64,000 bases of DNA from Actinomadura hallensis (GTDB taxonomy: Bacteria; Actinomycetota; Actinomycetes; Streptosporangiales; Streptosporangiaceae). A program made the translations under genes and the position numbers. Positions 41,506 to 51,029 of this stretch are shown here, piece after piece; within the stretch, counting starts at the first letter, position 1; every line of letters starts with the position of its first letter. The notes beneath the pieces were generated by a model. The model saw only the letters and a list, made by a program, of their open reading frames with translations. It was not told the DNA's origin and did not search any database. The DNA is taken from the NCBI RefSeq assembly GCF_006716765.1, contig NZ_VFPO01000001.1:1736001-1800000 (forward strand). The letters are read 5' to 3'.

Positions 41506-44500
41506 CTAGACCTCGGTGCCCGTCTCGTCGGTGATGCCGGCGCGGCGGCGGTACTCGCGCACCAGTGCCGGGGCGGCGGGGCCGCGGGGGCGGCGGCCCG
41601 GCCGGATGTCCACCGACCACACCTTGGTCTCCTGGATGTGGGAGTTCGGGTCCAGGGCCAGGTGGATCAGCTCGTTCGCGGCGTCGCCCGTGCTGTAGCC
41701 GTTCGGGCCCCAGTGGTAGGGCAGGCCGATCTGGTGCAGGGTGCGCCCGTCCACCCTGAGCGGCTGCATCCGCTCGGTCACCAGCACCCGCGCCTCGACC
41801 ACGTTGCGCGGGCTGACGATCGTCGCCCAGCCGCCGTGCTCCAGGCCGCGCTCGGCCGCCAGCTCCGGCGAGACCTCGCAGAAGAACTCCGGCTGCAGCT
41901 CGGCGAGGTAGGGCTGCCACCGCGACATCCCGCCCGCCGTGTGGTGCTCGGTGAGCCGGTACGTGGTCGCCGCGTACGGGTACACGTCCGCGCCCGGCGA
42001 CTCGCCGCTCGGCGCGTACAGGTTGTCGGGGTGCGGGCGCAGCAGGTACCGGACGGGGTTGCGCTGCTGCCCGTACAGCGGGTTCGTGAACGGCGACTCC
42101 TGCGGCTCGTAGTGCGTCGGCAGCGGCCCGTCGGTCAGCCCCGACGGGACGAACAGCCACGCCTTGCCGTCCGCCTGCATGATGAACGGGTCGTCGCCCG
42201 CGAGCGCGTCCGGGCCGGTCGCCTCCCTGGGCGGCTTGTAGTCGGGCGGGCGGTCGGCGACGAAGTCGGGCTCGTCGTGGCCCGTCCACCTGCCCTGATC
42301 GGCGTCCCACCACACCAGCGCCTTGCGCTCGCTCCAGGGCTTGCCGTCCTTGTCGGCGGAGGCCCGGTTGTAGATGATGCGGCGGTTCAGCGGCCACGCC
42401 CAGCCCCACTCGGGGGCGACCCAGTTCTGGTCCTTGCCCGGTTTCCGGCGCGCGGTCTGGTTGACGCCGCCGGCGTAGCAGCCGCAGTAGATCCAGCAGC
42501 CGCACGAGGTGGACCCGTCGTCCTTCAGCTGCGTGTAGGACGACAGCGGGTTCCCGTCGCCGTCGAAACCGTTGATCTCGGCGAGGACGGCCGCGGCGTC
42601 CGGCTCGCCCAGCTCGTCGACCGTCGGGTAGTCCCAGGTCAGGTCCAGGATCGGGCGGTCCATCTCGTCGGTGGAGCCGGCGAGCTTCGCCCGGATGATG
42701 CGGCCGAGGTGGTAGGTGAACCACAGGTCGCTGCGGGCGTCCCCGGCGGGTTTCACCGCCTGGTGGTGCCACTGCAGCAGCCGCTGCGTGTTGGTGAAGG
42801 TGCCGTCCTTCTCGGTGTGCGTCGCGGCGGGCAGGAAGAACACCTCGGTGCCGATGTCCTCGGTCCGCATCTCGCCCGACTCGATCTCCGGGCCGTCCTT
42901 CCACCATGTCGCGGACTCGATCAGCGACAGGTCGCGGACGACGAGCCAGTCCAGGTTCGCCATCCCGAGCCGCTGGATCTTGGCGTTCGCCGACCCGACG
43001 GCCGGGTTCTCGCCCATGAGGAAGTAGCCCTTGCAGACCCCGTCGATCTGCGCCATCGAGGTGTCGTAGGTGCTGTGCGAGCCGGTCAGCCGAGGCAGGT
43101 AGTCGAAGCAGAAGTCGTTGTCGGCCGTCGCCGCGTCGCCCCAGTACGACTTCAGCAGGCTCACCATGTAGGCGCTCATGTTGCCCCAGAAACCCTTGCG
43201 GGCGGCCTCGCCCTGCACGAACGAGGTGAGGTCCTGGTTGGTGTGCGCGTGCGGCATCGGGATGTAGCCCGGCAGCAGGTTGAACAGCGTCGGGATGTCC
43301 GTCGAGCCCTGGATGGACGCGTGCCCGCGCAGCGCCAGGATGCCGCCGCCGGGACGCCCGATGTTGCCGAGCAGCGTCTGCAGGATCGACGCCGTCCGGA
43401 TGTACTGGGCGCCGACCGAGTGTTGCGTCCAGCCCACCGCGTACGCGAACGCGGTCGTCCGGTCCCGGCCCGAGTTCTCCGCGATCGTCTCGCAGACCTG
43501 GAGGAACCGGTCGCGCGGGACGCCGCAGATCCGCTCCACCATCTCCGGGGTGTAGCGCTCGAAGTGCCGCTTGAGCACCTGGAACACGCATCGCGGATGC
43601 CGCAGTGTCGGGTCGCGCTCGGGGTCGCCGACGCCGATGGCCGGGCCGCCGGACCCGTGGGCCTCACCGCGCCCCGACTGCTCGACCGCCTTCAGCATGT
43701 CGTCGTAGGCCATGTCCCGCTGGCCGGACGCCGCCTGGACCGTCATGCCCTCGTACTGCCAGGTCCGGTGGTCGTAGCTGCGCAGCTCCCGGTTCAGGCC
43801 GGAGAAGACGCCGTCCAGGTCCTCGGTGCCCTTGAAGTCCTCGTTGAGGATGACCGACGCGTTGGTGTAGGCCACGACGTAGTCGCGGAAGTACTTCTCG
43901 TTCTGCAGGACGTAGTTCACGATCCCGCCGAGGAACGCGATGTCGCTGCCCGCGCGCAGCGGGACGTGCGCGTCGGCGAGCGCGCTCGTCCGCGTGAACC
44001 GCGGGTCCACGTGGATCAGCTTCGCCCCGCGCGCCTTCGCCTCCATCACCCACTGGAACCCGACCGGGTGGCACTCGGCCATGTTCGAGCCCTGGACGAC
44101 GATGCAGTCCGCGTTCTGCAGGTCCTGCTGGAAGGTGGTCGCGCCGCCGCGTCCGAACGAGGTTCCCAGACTGGGAACGGTGGAGGAGTGTCAAATGCGG
44201 GCCTGATTCTCGATCTGCACCGCGCCGAGCGCGGTGAACAGCTTCTTGATCAGGTAGTTCTCCTCGTTGTCGAGGGTGGCGCCGCCGAGGCTCGCGAAGC
44301 CCATCGTCCGCCGGACCCGCAGCCCGTCCTCGGTCTCCCACTGCCAGCCGGAGCGGCGCGCCTCGATCACCCGGTCGGCGATCATGTCCATCGCCGTGTC
44401 GAGGTCGAGGCGCTCCCACTCGGTGCCGTGCGGGCGGCGGTAGAGGACCCGGTACTCCCGTGCCGACCCGGTGGTCAGCTGGAGGGTGGCCGAGCCCTTC

Positions 44501-44760
44501 GGGCACAGCCTCCCCCGGCTGACCGGCGAGTCCGGGTCGCCCTCGACCTGGATGACCTTGTCGTCCTTGACGTAGACGTCCTGCCCGCAGCCGACCGCGC
44601 AGTACGGGCAGACCGACTTCACGACCTTGTCGGCGCCGGTCACCCGCGCCTCGAGCCGTTCGCTGGCGGCGCTCTTGGCCGCCGCGCCGCGACCCAGCGG
44701 GTCGCCGCCGGTGAACTGGCGGTAGACGGGCCACGACCCGATCCACTGGCGAACGCCCAC
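41506..44760 (-). CDS. fdhA: Selenocysteine-containing formate dehydrogenase, catalytic subunit (UGA at 44191-44193 read as Sec)
   Basis: 1084 residues including Sec190. Molybdopterin oxidoreductase of the FdnG/FdoG type oxidising formate to CO2. The N-terminal 4Fe-4S cluster is Cys51-Cys54-Cys58-Cys86. The frame is open on both sides of an in-frame TGA, and the context ENQARI-U-HSSTVPSL...FGRGGAT aligns with E. coli FdnG ARV-U-HGPTVASL...FGRGA. Later MAECHPVGF and PRFTRTSA fit the family. The start is GTG at 44760, with AAGGAGG upstream. No Tat signal is visible, so it is likely cytoplasmic or carried by a partner. No beta or gamma subunit gene is adjacent. It is convergent with selABD. Confidence 0.93.
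44162..44178 (-). promoter_or_regulatory. Bacterial SECIS hairpin in fdhA
   Basis: Twelve bases after the UGA, GTTCCCA (44178-44172) pairs with TGGGAAC (44168-44162) around a GTC loop. The apical loop sits 19 bases after UGA, against 18 in E. coli fdhF, whose loop is GGUC. This is the recognition site expected for SelB. Confidence 0.82.
44191..44193 (-). other. Selenocysteine UGA codon of fdhA
   Basis: In-frame TGA, codon 190 of fdhA, where catalytic Sec is found in homologues. The frame continues without any other stop for 895 codons. Confidence 0.93.
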
Positions 44761-44863
44761 GTCACCGCCTCCTTCCACCTCGGCGCGGCGTCCACCTACC
44801 CGGGGCCGGTCCACCGAAACACCGGCCCGCCGACGTGGTCGTCCGCCCGCCCGGCGGGGCGGC

Positions 44864-46636
44864 TCACCCGGTCGCGAAGGCCGCCAGGTTCGTCGAGACC
44901 GGCTCCGGCCGCCCGTCGTTCTGCACGGCGGACGCGGTCAGCACGTCGATGTGCTGGTAGCCGGACGCGACGACGTCGCCGGGCTGCGGGTCGCCGAACC
45001 CGAGGCCGTCCCCGGCCAGGAGGTTGAGGGTCGGGTTCGCGGTGATCCCGCCCTCGTGGACGGCGTCGTCGGCGATGCCGGGGGCCCCGGACAGCGCGAT
45101 GTCGGTGATCAGCTTCGTCGGGAAGTAGTGCTCGGTGAAGTCGAGCGGGTGCTCCGACAGGCTTCGCGCCAGCTGGGCGATGTCGGTGACCTCCTTGCCG
45201 GCGGACGTGAACGGGGTGCCGTCCTTGGACCGGTGGACGGGGTCGTCCGGGGCGCCGACGCGGTCGTAGTTCCGCCACGTGAACAGGGGGCCGCCGGGCT
45301 CGTCGGGGATCGCCTTCTTCTCCGTGCCGAGCAGCTGTGCCGGCCCGCCGAGCCCGATGTCCTCCAGGTTGTTCGGCGCCGGGAACTCCTTGTCGACGAT
45401 CTTGCCGCCGTCCCAGAAGCCGACGCTGGCCTGCATGAAGGCGAGCGGCTGGGAGTTGTCGTCCAGCAGCCCGCCGAGCGCGGCCGCGTTCGTGAACCGG
45501 AAGTCCTTCACCGTGGGCGAGCCCTTGAAGAACGTCGGGTAGTCCTTGGAGAACAGCAGGCGGTACGTCCAGTCCTGGTTGAACCCGGACGGGACGTAGG
45601 TCGCCAGCTCCGACTCGCCGTCCGGGTCGAGGTTGGCCGCCAGGCCCGCGATGGACAGCAGGTTCATCGTCTCGGTGTTGACCACGGCGGGGGCGGACAG
45701 CGCGCGGGGGACGACGCCCGACTCGAGCCCGGCCCGCACGGCGCCCGCGCCGAGCTCCACGAGCGGGACCCATTCGGCGGGGAGCTCCCCGCCCATCCCC
45801 GGCAGTCCCTTCCGGATGCGGGAGTCGAGGGCGAAGTAGCCGGAGCACTGGTTGTGGCCCGCGTCGGCGGTGGTGGCGTGGTTCCCGTCGAAGTCCCACT
45901 CGGCGAAGTAGGCCGTCAGGACGCCGCCGAGCGAGTGCCCGCCGCAGAGCATCTTCTCCTTGCGCGCCCGCCGGTCCGGCAGCTCCCGGACCATCAGGTC
46001 GTACTGGTCGCGGACGGTCTGCTCCAGCCCGACGTGCTGGAGCCACTCCACCTGGTCGTTGGTCCGGTAGCCGGCGAACCTGCGCCCGTCCACCTCTTTC
46101 CGCCGGTAGTAGTAGTCGACGGCGAGGCGGACGTCCCCCGCCCTCAGCCCGGCGAGGACGCCGGTGCGGTCCTCCAGGCAGTTCGACCGCCGGTCGAGCG
46201 CCCAGAACTCGATGTACCGGCCCTTCGCGGCGGCGGCCGCGACGGTGTTGCGCGCGACGCCGTCGAACGCGCCCGCACCCTCGAAGATGCCAGGCTGCGC
46301 GACGAGGATCCGGTCCGCGTCCGCCGACGCCGCCGGGCCGTCCTCGTGGCGGTACCGCAGGTAGGACAGCCAGTCGCACGCCTCCGGGCGCGGCCCTGCC
46401 GACGCGGGCAGGGGGATCTTGACGCGGACCACCGACTCGCGCACCTCGGTGACGGGCGAGCCGGAAGCGACGGGCGTCTCGGTCCGGCCGGTCTCGCGCG
46501 CGCTCACCGGCACGGCCGCCGCGCCCGCGGCCAGCGCGGACGCGGCGAGGACGGAGACCGTGACCAGGGGGAGGGCGCCGGACCGCCGCGACGGGACGCG
46601 GACGAGGCGGACGAGGGGGTGGGCTGGTCGCCCCAT
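44864..46636 (-). CDS. Secreted alpha/beta-hydrolase-like protein, unknown substrate
   Basis: 590 residues. A long N-region with a hydrophobic core (LVTVSVLAASALAAGAAAVPVSA) is a Sec signal peptide. The lipase box GGHSLGG (Ser235) and overall layout (no nearby repeats) suggest an esterase/lipase fold. The C-terminal half has no motif I recognise. The start is ATG at 46636, with GAGGAG about 9 bases upstream. Standalone gene. Confidence 0.72.
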   Translation of the reverse strand: MGRPAHPLVRLVRVPSRRSGALPLVTVSVLAASALAAGAAAVPVSARETGRTETPVASGSPVTEVRESVVRVKIPLPASAGPRPEACDWLSYLRYRHEDGPAASADADRILVAQPGIFEGAGAFDGVARNTVAAAAAKGRYIEFWALDRRSNCLEDRTGVLAGLRAGDVRLAVDYYYRRKEVDGRRFAGYRTNDQVEWLQHVGLEQTVRDQYDLMVRELPDRRARKEKMLCGGHSLGGVLTAYFAEWDFDGNHATTADAGHNQCSGYFALDSRIRKGLPGMGGELPAEWVPLVELGAGAVRAGLESGVVPRALSAPAVVNTETMNLLSIAGLAANLDPDGESELATYVPSGFNQDWTYRLLFSKDYPTFFKGSPTVKDFRFTNAAALGGLLDDNSQPLAFMQASVGFWDGGKIVDKEFPAPNNLEDIGLGGPAQLLGTEKKAIPDEPGGPLFTWRNYDRVGAPDDPVHRSKDGTPFTSAGKEVTDIAQLARSLSEHPLDFTEHYFPTKLITDIALSGAPGIADDAVHEGGITANPTLNLLAGDGLGFGDPQPGDVVASGYQHIDVLTASAVQNDGRPEPVSTNLAAFATG

Positions 46637-46800
46637 CACCTGACTCCTCTGGGAAGGGGATCGGTTGCCGGGGCCCACGATGAACCCGCAGCCCTCCCGG
46701 CGACAGTCGCCCGTTCGCACAATTTCCGGGCGGCTCTTGTCCCCGGGTGACAAGCCCCACGTCCGGCCTGCGCGAACGGCCGCCGCCCGCCGGCGGCCCG

Positions 46801-47538
46801 TCAGCCGAGGACGGCACCGCCCGCCTTCTCGACCAGCGCGGCGAACTCGGCGCGCTCGGAGGGCGACAGCGCCCGCTCGTACACCGCGGCGCAGAGCCGG
46901 TCGGTGATCTCCTCGGCCTCCTCCCGCCGGGGCCTGAGGTGGCCGCAGTCGGGGAGGTCGCCCTGCCAGCCGAGGAACTGCGCCCGCTCCGGCGGGTTCA
47001 CGGCGAGGACGGCCTCCAGCGGCGAGAGCCCGACCGAGGTCGTCGCGATCAGGTGCAGCCCGCCCCTCAGTTCCCGCAGCACGTGCAGGACGTGGGTCAG
47101 CCGCTCCGGCCCGCCCTCGGGAAGCGGGTGGGCGCGCCAGCCGGCGAACAGGGGCAGCCCCGACGCCTCGGCGGCGTTCACGACCCGCTCGCCCAGCTCG
47201 CAGAGGCGCGGGTCGTCCGGGACGTGCGCGCGGCCCCAGTCCGCGCACGCGAGCGCGTACCGCCGCGCGGCCTCGGCCGGCCCGGCGATCGCGACGCCCT
47301 CCTCCCACATGGCCCGGACGAGGCCGGGCGCGAACCAGCCGAGCGCGGCGTACACGACGTCGGCGTCCACGTCGCCGAGGACGCCGCACCTCCCGGCGAA
47401 GTAGTGCGCGAAGGGGTTGTCGAAACCGTTCCTCTTCCCGTGCTCCCACGTCTCCTTGTCGAGCATCCACTTGGCCCCGATGTCGTGAATGATCTTGTCG
47501 GCGGCCCTCGTCGTGTCGATCGCGCTCAGCTCGGCCAT
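46801..47538 (-). CDS. SCO6745-family-like protein, unknown function
   Basis: 245 residues, mostly helical, with the NPFAHYFAGRCGVLGDVDADVV and LGWFAPGLVR segments resembling the actinobacterial SCO6745 family (HTYFAGRAAPLG...FYNFAP). No catalytic residues are known for that family. ATG at 47538 is preceded by GGAGG. A 20-bp palindrome lies 21 bp upstream and may bind a TetR-like regulator. Confidence 0.65.
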   Translation of the reverse strand: MAELSAIDTTRAADKIIHDIGAKWMLDKETWEHGKRNGFDNPFAHYFAGRCGVLGDVDADVVYAALGWFAPGLVRAMWEEGVAIAGPAEAARRYALACADWGRAHVPDDPRLCELGERVVNAAEASGLPLFAGWRAHPLPEGGPERLTHVLHVLRELRGGLHLIATTSVGLSPLEAVLAVNPPERAQFLGWQGDLPDCGHLRPRREEAEEITDRLCAAVYERALSPSERAEFAALVEKAGGAVLG

Positions 47539-47558
47539 GGGGGGACCTCCTCGTTCGT

Positions 47559-47578
47559 AAGTAAGCCGTACGTTACTT
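47559..47578. promoter_or_regulatory. AAGTAA-N8-TTACTT palindrome
   Basis: Perfect 6-bp arms around GCCGTACG, 21 bp upstream of the SCO6745-like gene. Its AT-rich arms stand out in this GC-rich DNA. It resembles TetR-family operators in size. Confidence 0.5.
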
Positions 47579-47642
47579 GTGGGCGGCGGCCAGGCGCGGC
47601 CGGGGCCGGGCGTCCGGCCCGGACGGTGTTGACATCCCGGCT

Positions 47643-47656
47643 CGTTAGCGCAAACA
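47643..47656. promoter_or_regulatory. LacI-type operator-like site upstream of the first lacI gene
   Basis: CGTTAGCGCAAACA resembles the perfect palindrome TGTTAGCGCTAACA found before araD (11 of 14 positions). It lies 36 bp before the lacI-family start, consistent with autoregulation. Confidence 0.5.
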
Positions 47657-47691
47657 TTCGCGTGTAAGCTCGCGGAACCCGGGGAGGCGAT

Positions 47692-48729
47692 GTGGCCGCC
47701 GAATCACCGGAGGCGCCCGACGGCCGGCGGCTGGCGGTGATGGAGGACGTGGCGGCGATGGCCGGCGTCTCGGCGATGACCGTGTCGCGCGTGCTGAACG
47801 CCCCCGAGAAGGTGCGGCCGCAGACCCGCGCCCGGGTGATGGCCGCGGTCAGGGCCCTGGACTACCGCCCCAACTCCGCGGCGCGCGTCCTGGCCACGGG
47901 CAAGTCCGGCGTCCTCGGCGTGGTCAGCTTCGACACCACGCTGTACGGCCCGGCGTCCACCGTGTTCAGCATCGAGCAGGCCGCCCGCGAGAACGACTAC
48001 GCCGTCAGCATCGTCAGCCTGAGCTCCCTGAACCGCCGGTCGATAGGGGAGGGCGTGGAGCGGCTCCGCGGCCAGTCGGTCGACGGGATCATGGTCGTGG
48101 CCCCGCACGAGTCCGCGGCGGACGGGCTGAAGGAGCTGCCGCCCGACACCCCGCTCGTCGCCGTCGGTGCGGGCGCGGACGTGCCGTTCCCCGTCGTCGC
48201 GGTCGACCACCGGGCGGGCGCCGAGCGCGCCGTGCGGCACCTGCTGAACCTCGGGCACGAGACCGTGCTGCACCTGGCGGGCCCGGCCGACTGGGTGGAC
48301 GCCAGCGGGCGGGTCGACGGCTGGCGCGCCGCGCTGGAGGCCGCCGGGCGCGAGGCCCCGCCCCCGCCCGCCGGGGACTGGAGCGCCCGCTCCGGCTACG
48401 AGTTCGGCCGGCAGATCGCCGCCGACCCCGAGGTCACCGCGGTCTTCGCCGCCAACGACGCGATGGCGCTCGGACTGCTGCGCGCCCTGCGCGAGGCCGG
48501 GCGGGACGTGCCCGGCGACGTCAGCGTGGTGGGCTTCGACGACGTCCCCGAGGCCGCCTACTTCCCGCCGCCGCTCACCACCGTCCGGCAGAACTTCGCC
48601 GAGGTGGGGCGGCGGGCCTTCGACCTGCTGCTCGACCGGATCGGCGGCGCCCCGGCGCACGGGACGCGCCGGGTCGTCGAACCGGAGCTCGTCGTCCGGG
48701 AGAGCACGGGGGTCCCACGGGGGACCTAG
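47692..48729 (+). CDS. LacI-family regulator of the arabinose genes
   Basis: 345 residues. The LacI helix-turn-helix is MEDVAAMAGVSAMTVSRVLN, with the hinge NSAARVLATGKSGVLGVVSF, then a periplasmic-binding-protein-like domain with FAANDAMALG and VVGFDDVPEA. It lies directly upstream of araDAB in the same direction, with operator-like sites before itself and before araD. It is 60-70 percent similar by eye to the second LacI gene at 52676. Start GTG at 47692 with GGGGAGG. Confidence 0.92.
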   Translation: MAAESPEAPDGRRLAVMEDVAAMAGVSAMTVSRVLNAPEKVRPQTRARVMAAVRALDYRPNSAARVLATGKSGVLGVVSFDTTLYGPASTVFSIEQAARENDYAVSIVSLSSLNRRSIGEGVERLRGQSVDGIMVVAPHESAADGLKELPPDTPLVAVGAGADVPFPVVAVDHRAGAERAVRHLLNLGHETVLHLAGPADWVDASGRVDGWRAALEAAGREAPPPPAGDWSARSGYEFGRQIAADPEVTAVFAANDAMALGLLRALREAGRDVPGDVSVVGFDDVPEAAYFPPPLTTVRQNFAEVGRRAFDLLLDRIGGAPAHGTRRVVEPELVVRESTGVPRGT

Positions 48730-48770
48730 CCCCGTCCCGTCCGAGAGTCCGCCTTCGACACGCCCCACGA

Positions 48771-48784
48771 TGTTAGCGCTAACA
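48771..48784. promoter_or_regulatory. LacI-type operator before araD
   Basis: TGTTAGCGCTAACA is a perfect 14-bp palindrome with the central CG step typical of LacI/GalR sites. It ends 13 bp before the araD start codon, just before the ribosome site, where bound repressor would block expression of araDAB. Confidence 0.8.
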
Positions 48785-48797
48785 GAACGGAGCCGAG

Positions 48798-49463
48798 ATG
48801 CCAGAGCCGGGCGACGGGATCGCGGCGCTCCGCACGGAGCTCGCCGCCCTGCACCGGATGCTCGTCGACAGCGGGCTGGTCGTGTGGACGGCCGGGAACG
48901 TGTCGGCGCGCGCCGGGGACGACGCCTTCCTGATCAAACCGAGCGGCGTTCCCTACGAGCACCTCACCCCCGACTCGATGGTGCTGTGCGACCTGGAGGG
49001 CAAGCCCGCCGACGGCGAGCAGCTCAAGCCGTCCAGCGACGTGTTCGCCCACGCCTACGTGTACAGGCACCGCCCCGACGTCGGCGGAGTGGTGCACACC
49101 CACTCGACCTACGCGACCGCGTGGGCGGCCCGCGGTGAGCCGGTCCCGTGCGTGCTGACCGCGATGGCGGACGAGTTCGGCGGCGAGATCCCCGTCGGCC
49201 CGTTCGCGCTCATCGGCGGCGACGAGATCGGCCGCGGCATCGTCGAGACCCTCGACGGGCACCGCAGCCCCGCCGTGCTCATGCGCAACCACGGCGTCTT
49301 CACGATCGGCGCCGACGCCCGCGCGGCGGTCAAGGCGGCCGTGATGTGCGAGGACGTCGCCCGGACCGTCCACCTGTCGCGGCAGCTCGGCGAGCCGCAG
49401 CCGATGGACGCCGCAGACATCGACCGGCTGTACGACCGCTACCAGAACGCCTACGGGCAGTAG
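48798..49463 (+). CDS. araD: L-ribulose-5-phosphate 4-epimerase
   Basis: 221 residues, class II aldolase/epimerase fold. It has [22 protein letters not shown] with the phosphate-binding residues, [12 protein letters not shown] with two zinc histidines and RNHGVFTIG with the third. It converts L-ribulose 5-phosphate to D-xylulose 5-phosphate, the last step of the isomerase route for L-arabinose. First gene of araDAB; araA follows 11 bp later. Confidence 0.93.
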   Translation: MPEPGDGIAALRTELAALHRMLVDSGLVVWTAGNVSARAGDDAFLIKPSGVPYEHLTPDSMVLCDLEGKPADGEQLKPSSDVFAHAYVYRHRPDVGGVVHTHSTYATAWAARGEPVPCVLTAMADEFGGEIPVGPFALIGGDEIGRGIVETLDGHRSPAVLMRNHGVFTIGADARAAVKAAVMCEDVARTVHLSRQLGEPQPMDAADIDRLYDRYQNAYGQ

Positions 49464-49474
49464 AGGGGCCGACC

Positions 49475-50971
49475 ATGAGCTTTCCGAACCGCGAGATCTG
49501 GTTCCTCACCGGCAGCCAGGGCCTGTACGGCGAGGACACCCTGCGGCAGGTCGCCGAGCAGTCGGCGGAGATCGCCGCGCGGCTCGGGGAGGCGCTGCCG
49601 GTCGCCGTAAGGTGGCTGCCCGTCCTCACCGGCGCCGACGCGATCCGCCGCACCTGCCTGGACGCCGGTGCCGACGACGCCTGCATCGGCGTCATCGCGT
49701 GGATGCACACGTTCTCCCCCGCGAAGATGTGGATCGCCGGGCTCGACGTCCTGACCAAGCCCCTGCTCCACCTGCACACGCAGGCGAACGTGGAGCTGCC
49801 CTGGGCGTCGATCGACATGGACTTCATGAACCTCAACCAGGCCGCCCACGGCGACCGCGAGTTCGGGTTCGTCCAGGCCCGGGTCGGCGTCGCCCGCAAG
49901 ACCGTCGCCGGGCACGTCAGCGACCCCTCGGTCGGGGCGCGCGCCGCCGGGTGGGCGCGGGCCGCGGCGGGCCTGCACGAGCTGCGGCGGCTGAAGCTGG
50001 CCCGGTTCGGCGACAACATGCGCGACGTCGCCGTCACCGAGGGCGACAAGGTCGAGGCGCAGCTGCGGTTCGGCGTCTCCGTCAACACCTACGGCGTGAA
50101 CGACCTGGTCGAGGTCGTGGACGCCGTCCCGGACGCGGACGTCACCGCGCTGGTCAAGGAGTACCAGGACCTCTACGACGTCGCCCCGGAGCTGCGGACC
50201 GGAGGCGAGCGCCACGACTCGCTCCGCTACGGGGCGCGGATCGAGCTGGGGCTGCGGACGTTCCTCGACGACGGCGGCTTCCGGGCGTTCACCACGAACT
50301 TCGAGGACCTCGGCGGGCTGCGGCAGCTGCCCGGCCTCGCCGTCCAGCGGCTCATGGCCGACGGCTACGGCTTCGGCGGCGAGGGCGACTGGAAGACCGC
50401 GACGCTGCTGCGCACGCTGAAGACCGCCTCCGCCGGGCTGCCCGGCGGCACGTCGTTCATGGAGGACTACACCTACCACCTGGAACCCGGCAACGAGCTG
50501 ATCCTCGGCGCGCACATGCTGGAGGTCTGCCCGTCCATCGCCGCGGGACGTCCCTCGCTGGAGATCCACCCGCTGAGCATCGGCGGCCGCGAGGACCCGG
50601 TCCGGCTGGTGTTCGACGCCGCGCCCGGCCCCGCCGTCGTCGCGGGCCTCGCCGACATGGGCGACCGGTTCCGGCTGGTCGCGAACGAGATCGAGGTGGT
50701 GGCGCCGCCGGAGCCGCTGCCGATGCTGCCGGTGGCCCGCGCCGTGTGGCGCCCGCTGCCCGACCTGCGCACGTCCACCGAGGCGTGGCTGACGGCGGGC
50801 GCCCCGCACCACACCGTCCTGACCGCGGCGCTCGGGACGCAGGAGCTGGACGACCTCGCCGAGATGGCCGGGGTGGAGCTGCTCACGATCGGCGCGGACA
50901 CGACGCTGCGGCAGTTCACGAAGGAGATCCGGTGGAACCAGGCGTACTACCGCCTGGCCGGGGGCCTGTGA
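49475..50971 (+). CDS. araA: L-arabinose isomerase
   Basis: 498 residues, the usual length. The N-terminus [13 protein letters not shown] and the [30 protein letters not shown] and ILGAHMLEV motifs are those of AraA, with catalytic glutamates and manganese-binding histidines. Converts L-arabinose to L-ribulose. ATG at 49475 follows AGAGGGG. Positioned between araD and araB. Confidence 0.96.
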   Translation: MSFPNREIWFLTGSQGLYGEDTLRQVAEQSAEIAARLGEALPVAVRWLPVLTGADAIRRTCLDAGADDACIGVIAWMHTFSPAKMWIAGLDVLTKPLLHLHTQANVELPWASIDMDFMNLNQAAHGDREFGFVQARVGVARKTVAGHVSDPSVGARAAGWARAAAGLHELRRLKLARFGDNMRDVAVTEGDKVEAQLRFGVSVNTYGVNDLVEVVDAVPDADVTALVKEYQDLYDVAPELRTGGERHDSLRYGARIELGLRTFLDDGGFRAFTTNFEDLGGLRQLPGLAVQRLMADGYGFGGEGDWKTATLLRTLKTASAGLPGGTSFMEDYTYHLEPGNELILGAHMLEVCPSIAAGRPSLEIHPLSIGGREDPVRLVFDAAPGPAVVAGLADMGDRFRLVANEIEVVAPPEPLPMLPVARAVWRPLPDLRTSTEAWLTAGAPHHTVLTAALGTQELDDLAEMAGVELLTIGADTTLRQFTKEIRWNQAYYRLAGGL

Positions 50972-51029
50972 CGCGCGCGCCCCGCGAACCGGGGACGACG
51001 AGGATGGGGAAGGGGACGAGGAGGAGCCC

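Noticed and set aside
44083..44193. Frameshift or pseudogene break in the formate dehydrogenase gene
   Set aside because: The two halves are in the same frame and only an in-frame TGA separates them at the known Sec position with a SECIS hairpin, so read-through explains it.
41638..45027. 1129-codon open frame antisense to fdhA
   Set aside because: Shadow of the formate dehydrogenase gene; no recognisable domain.
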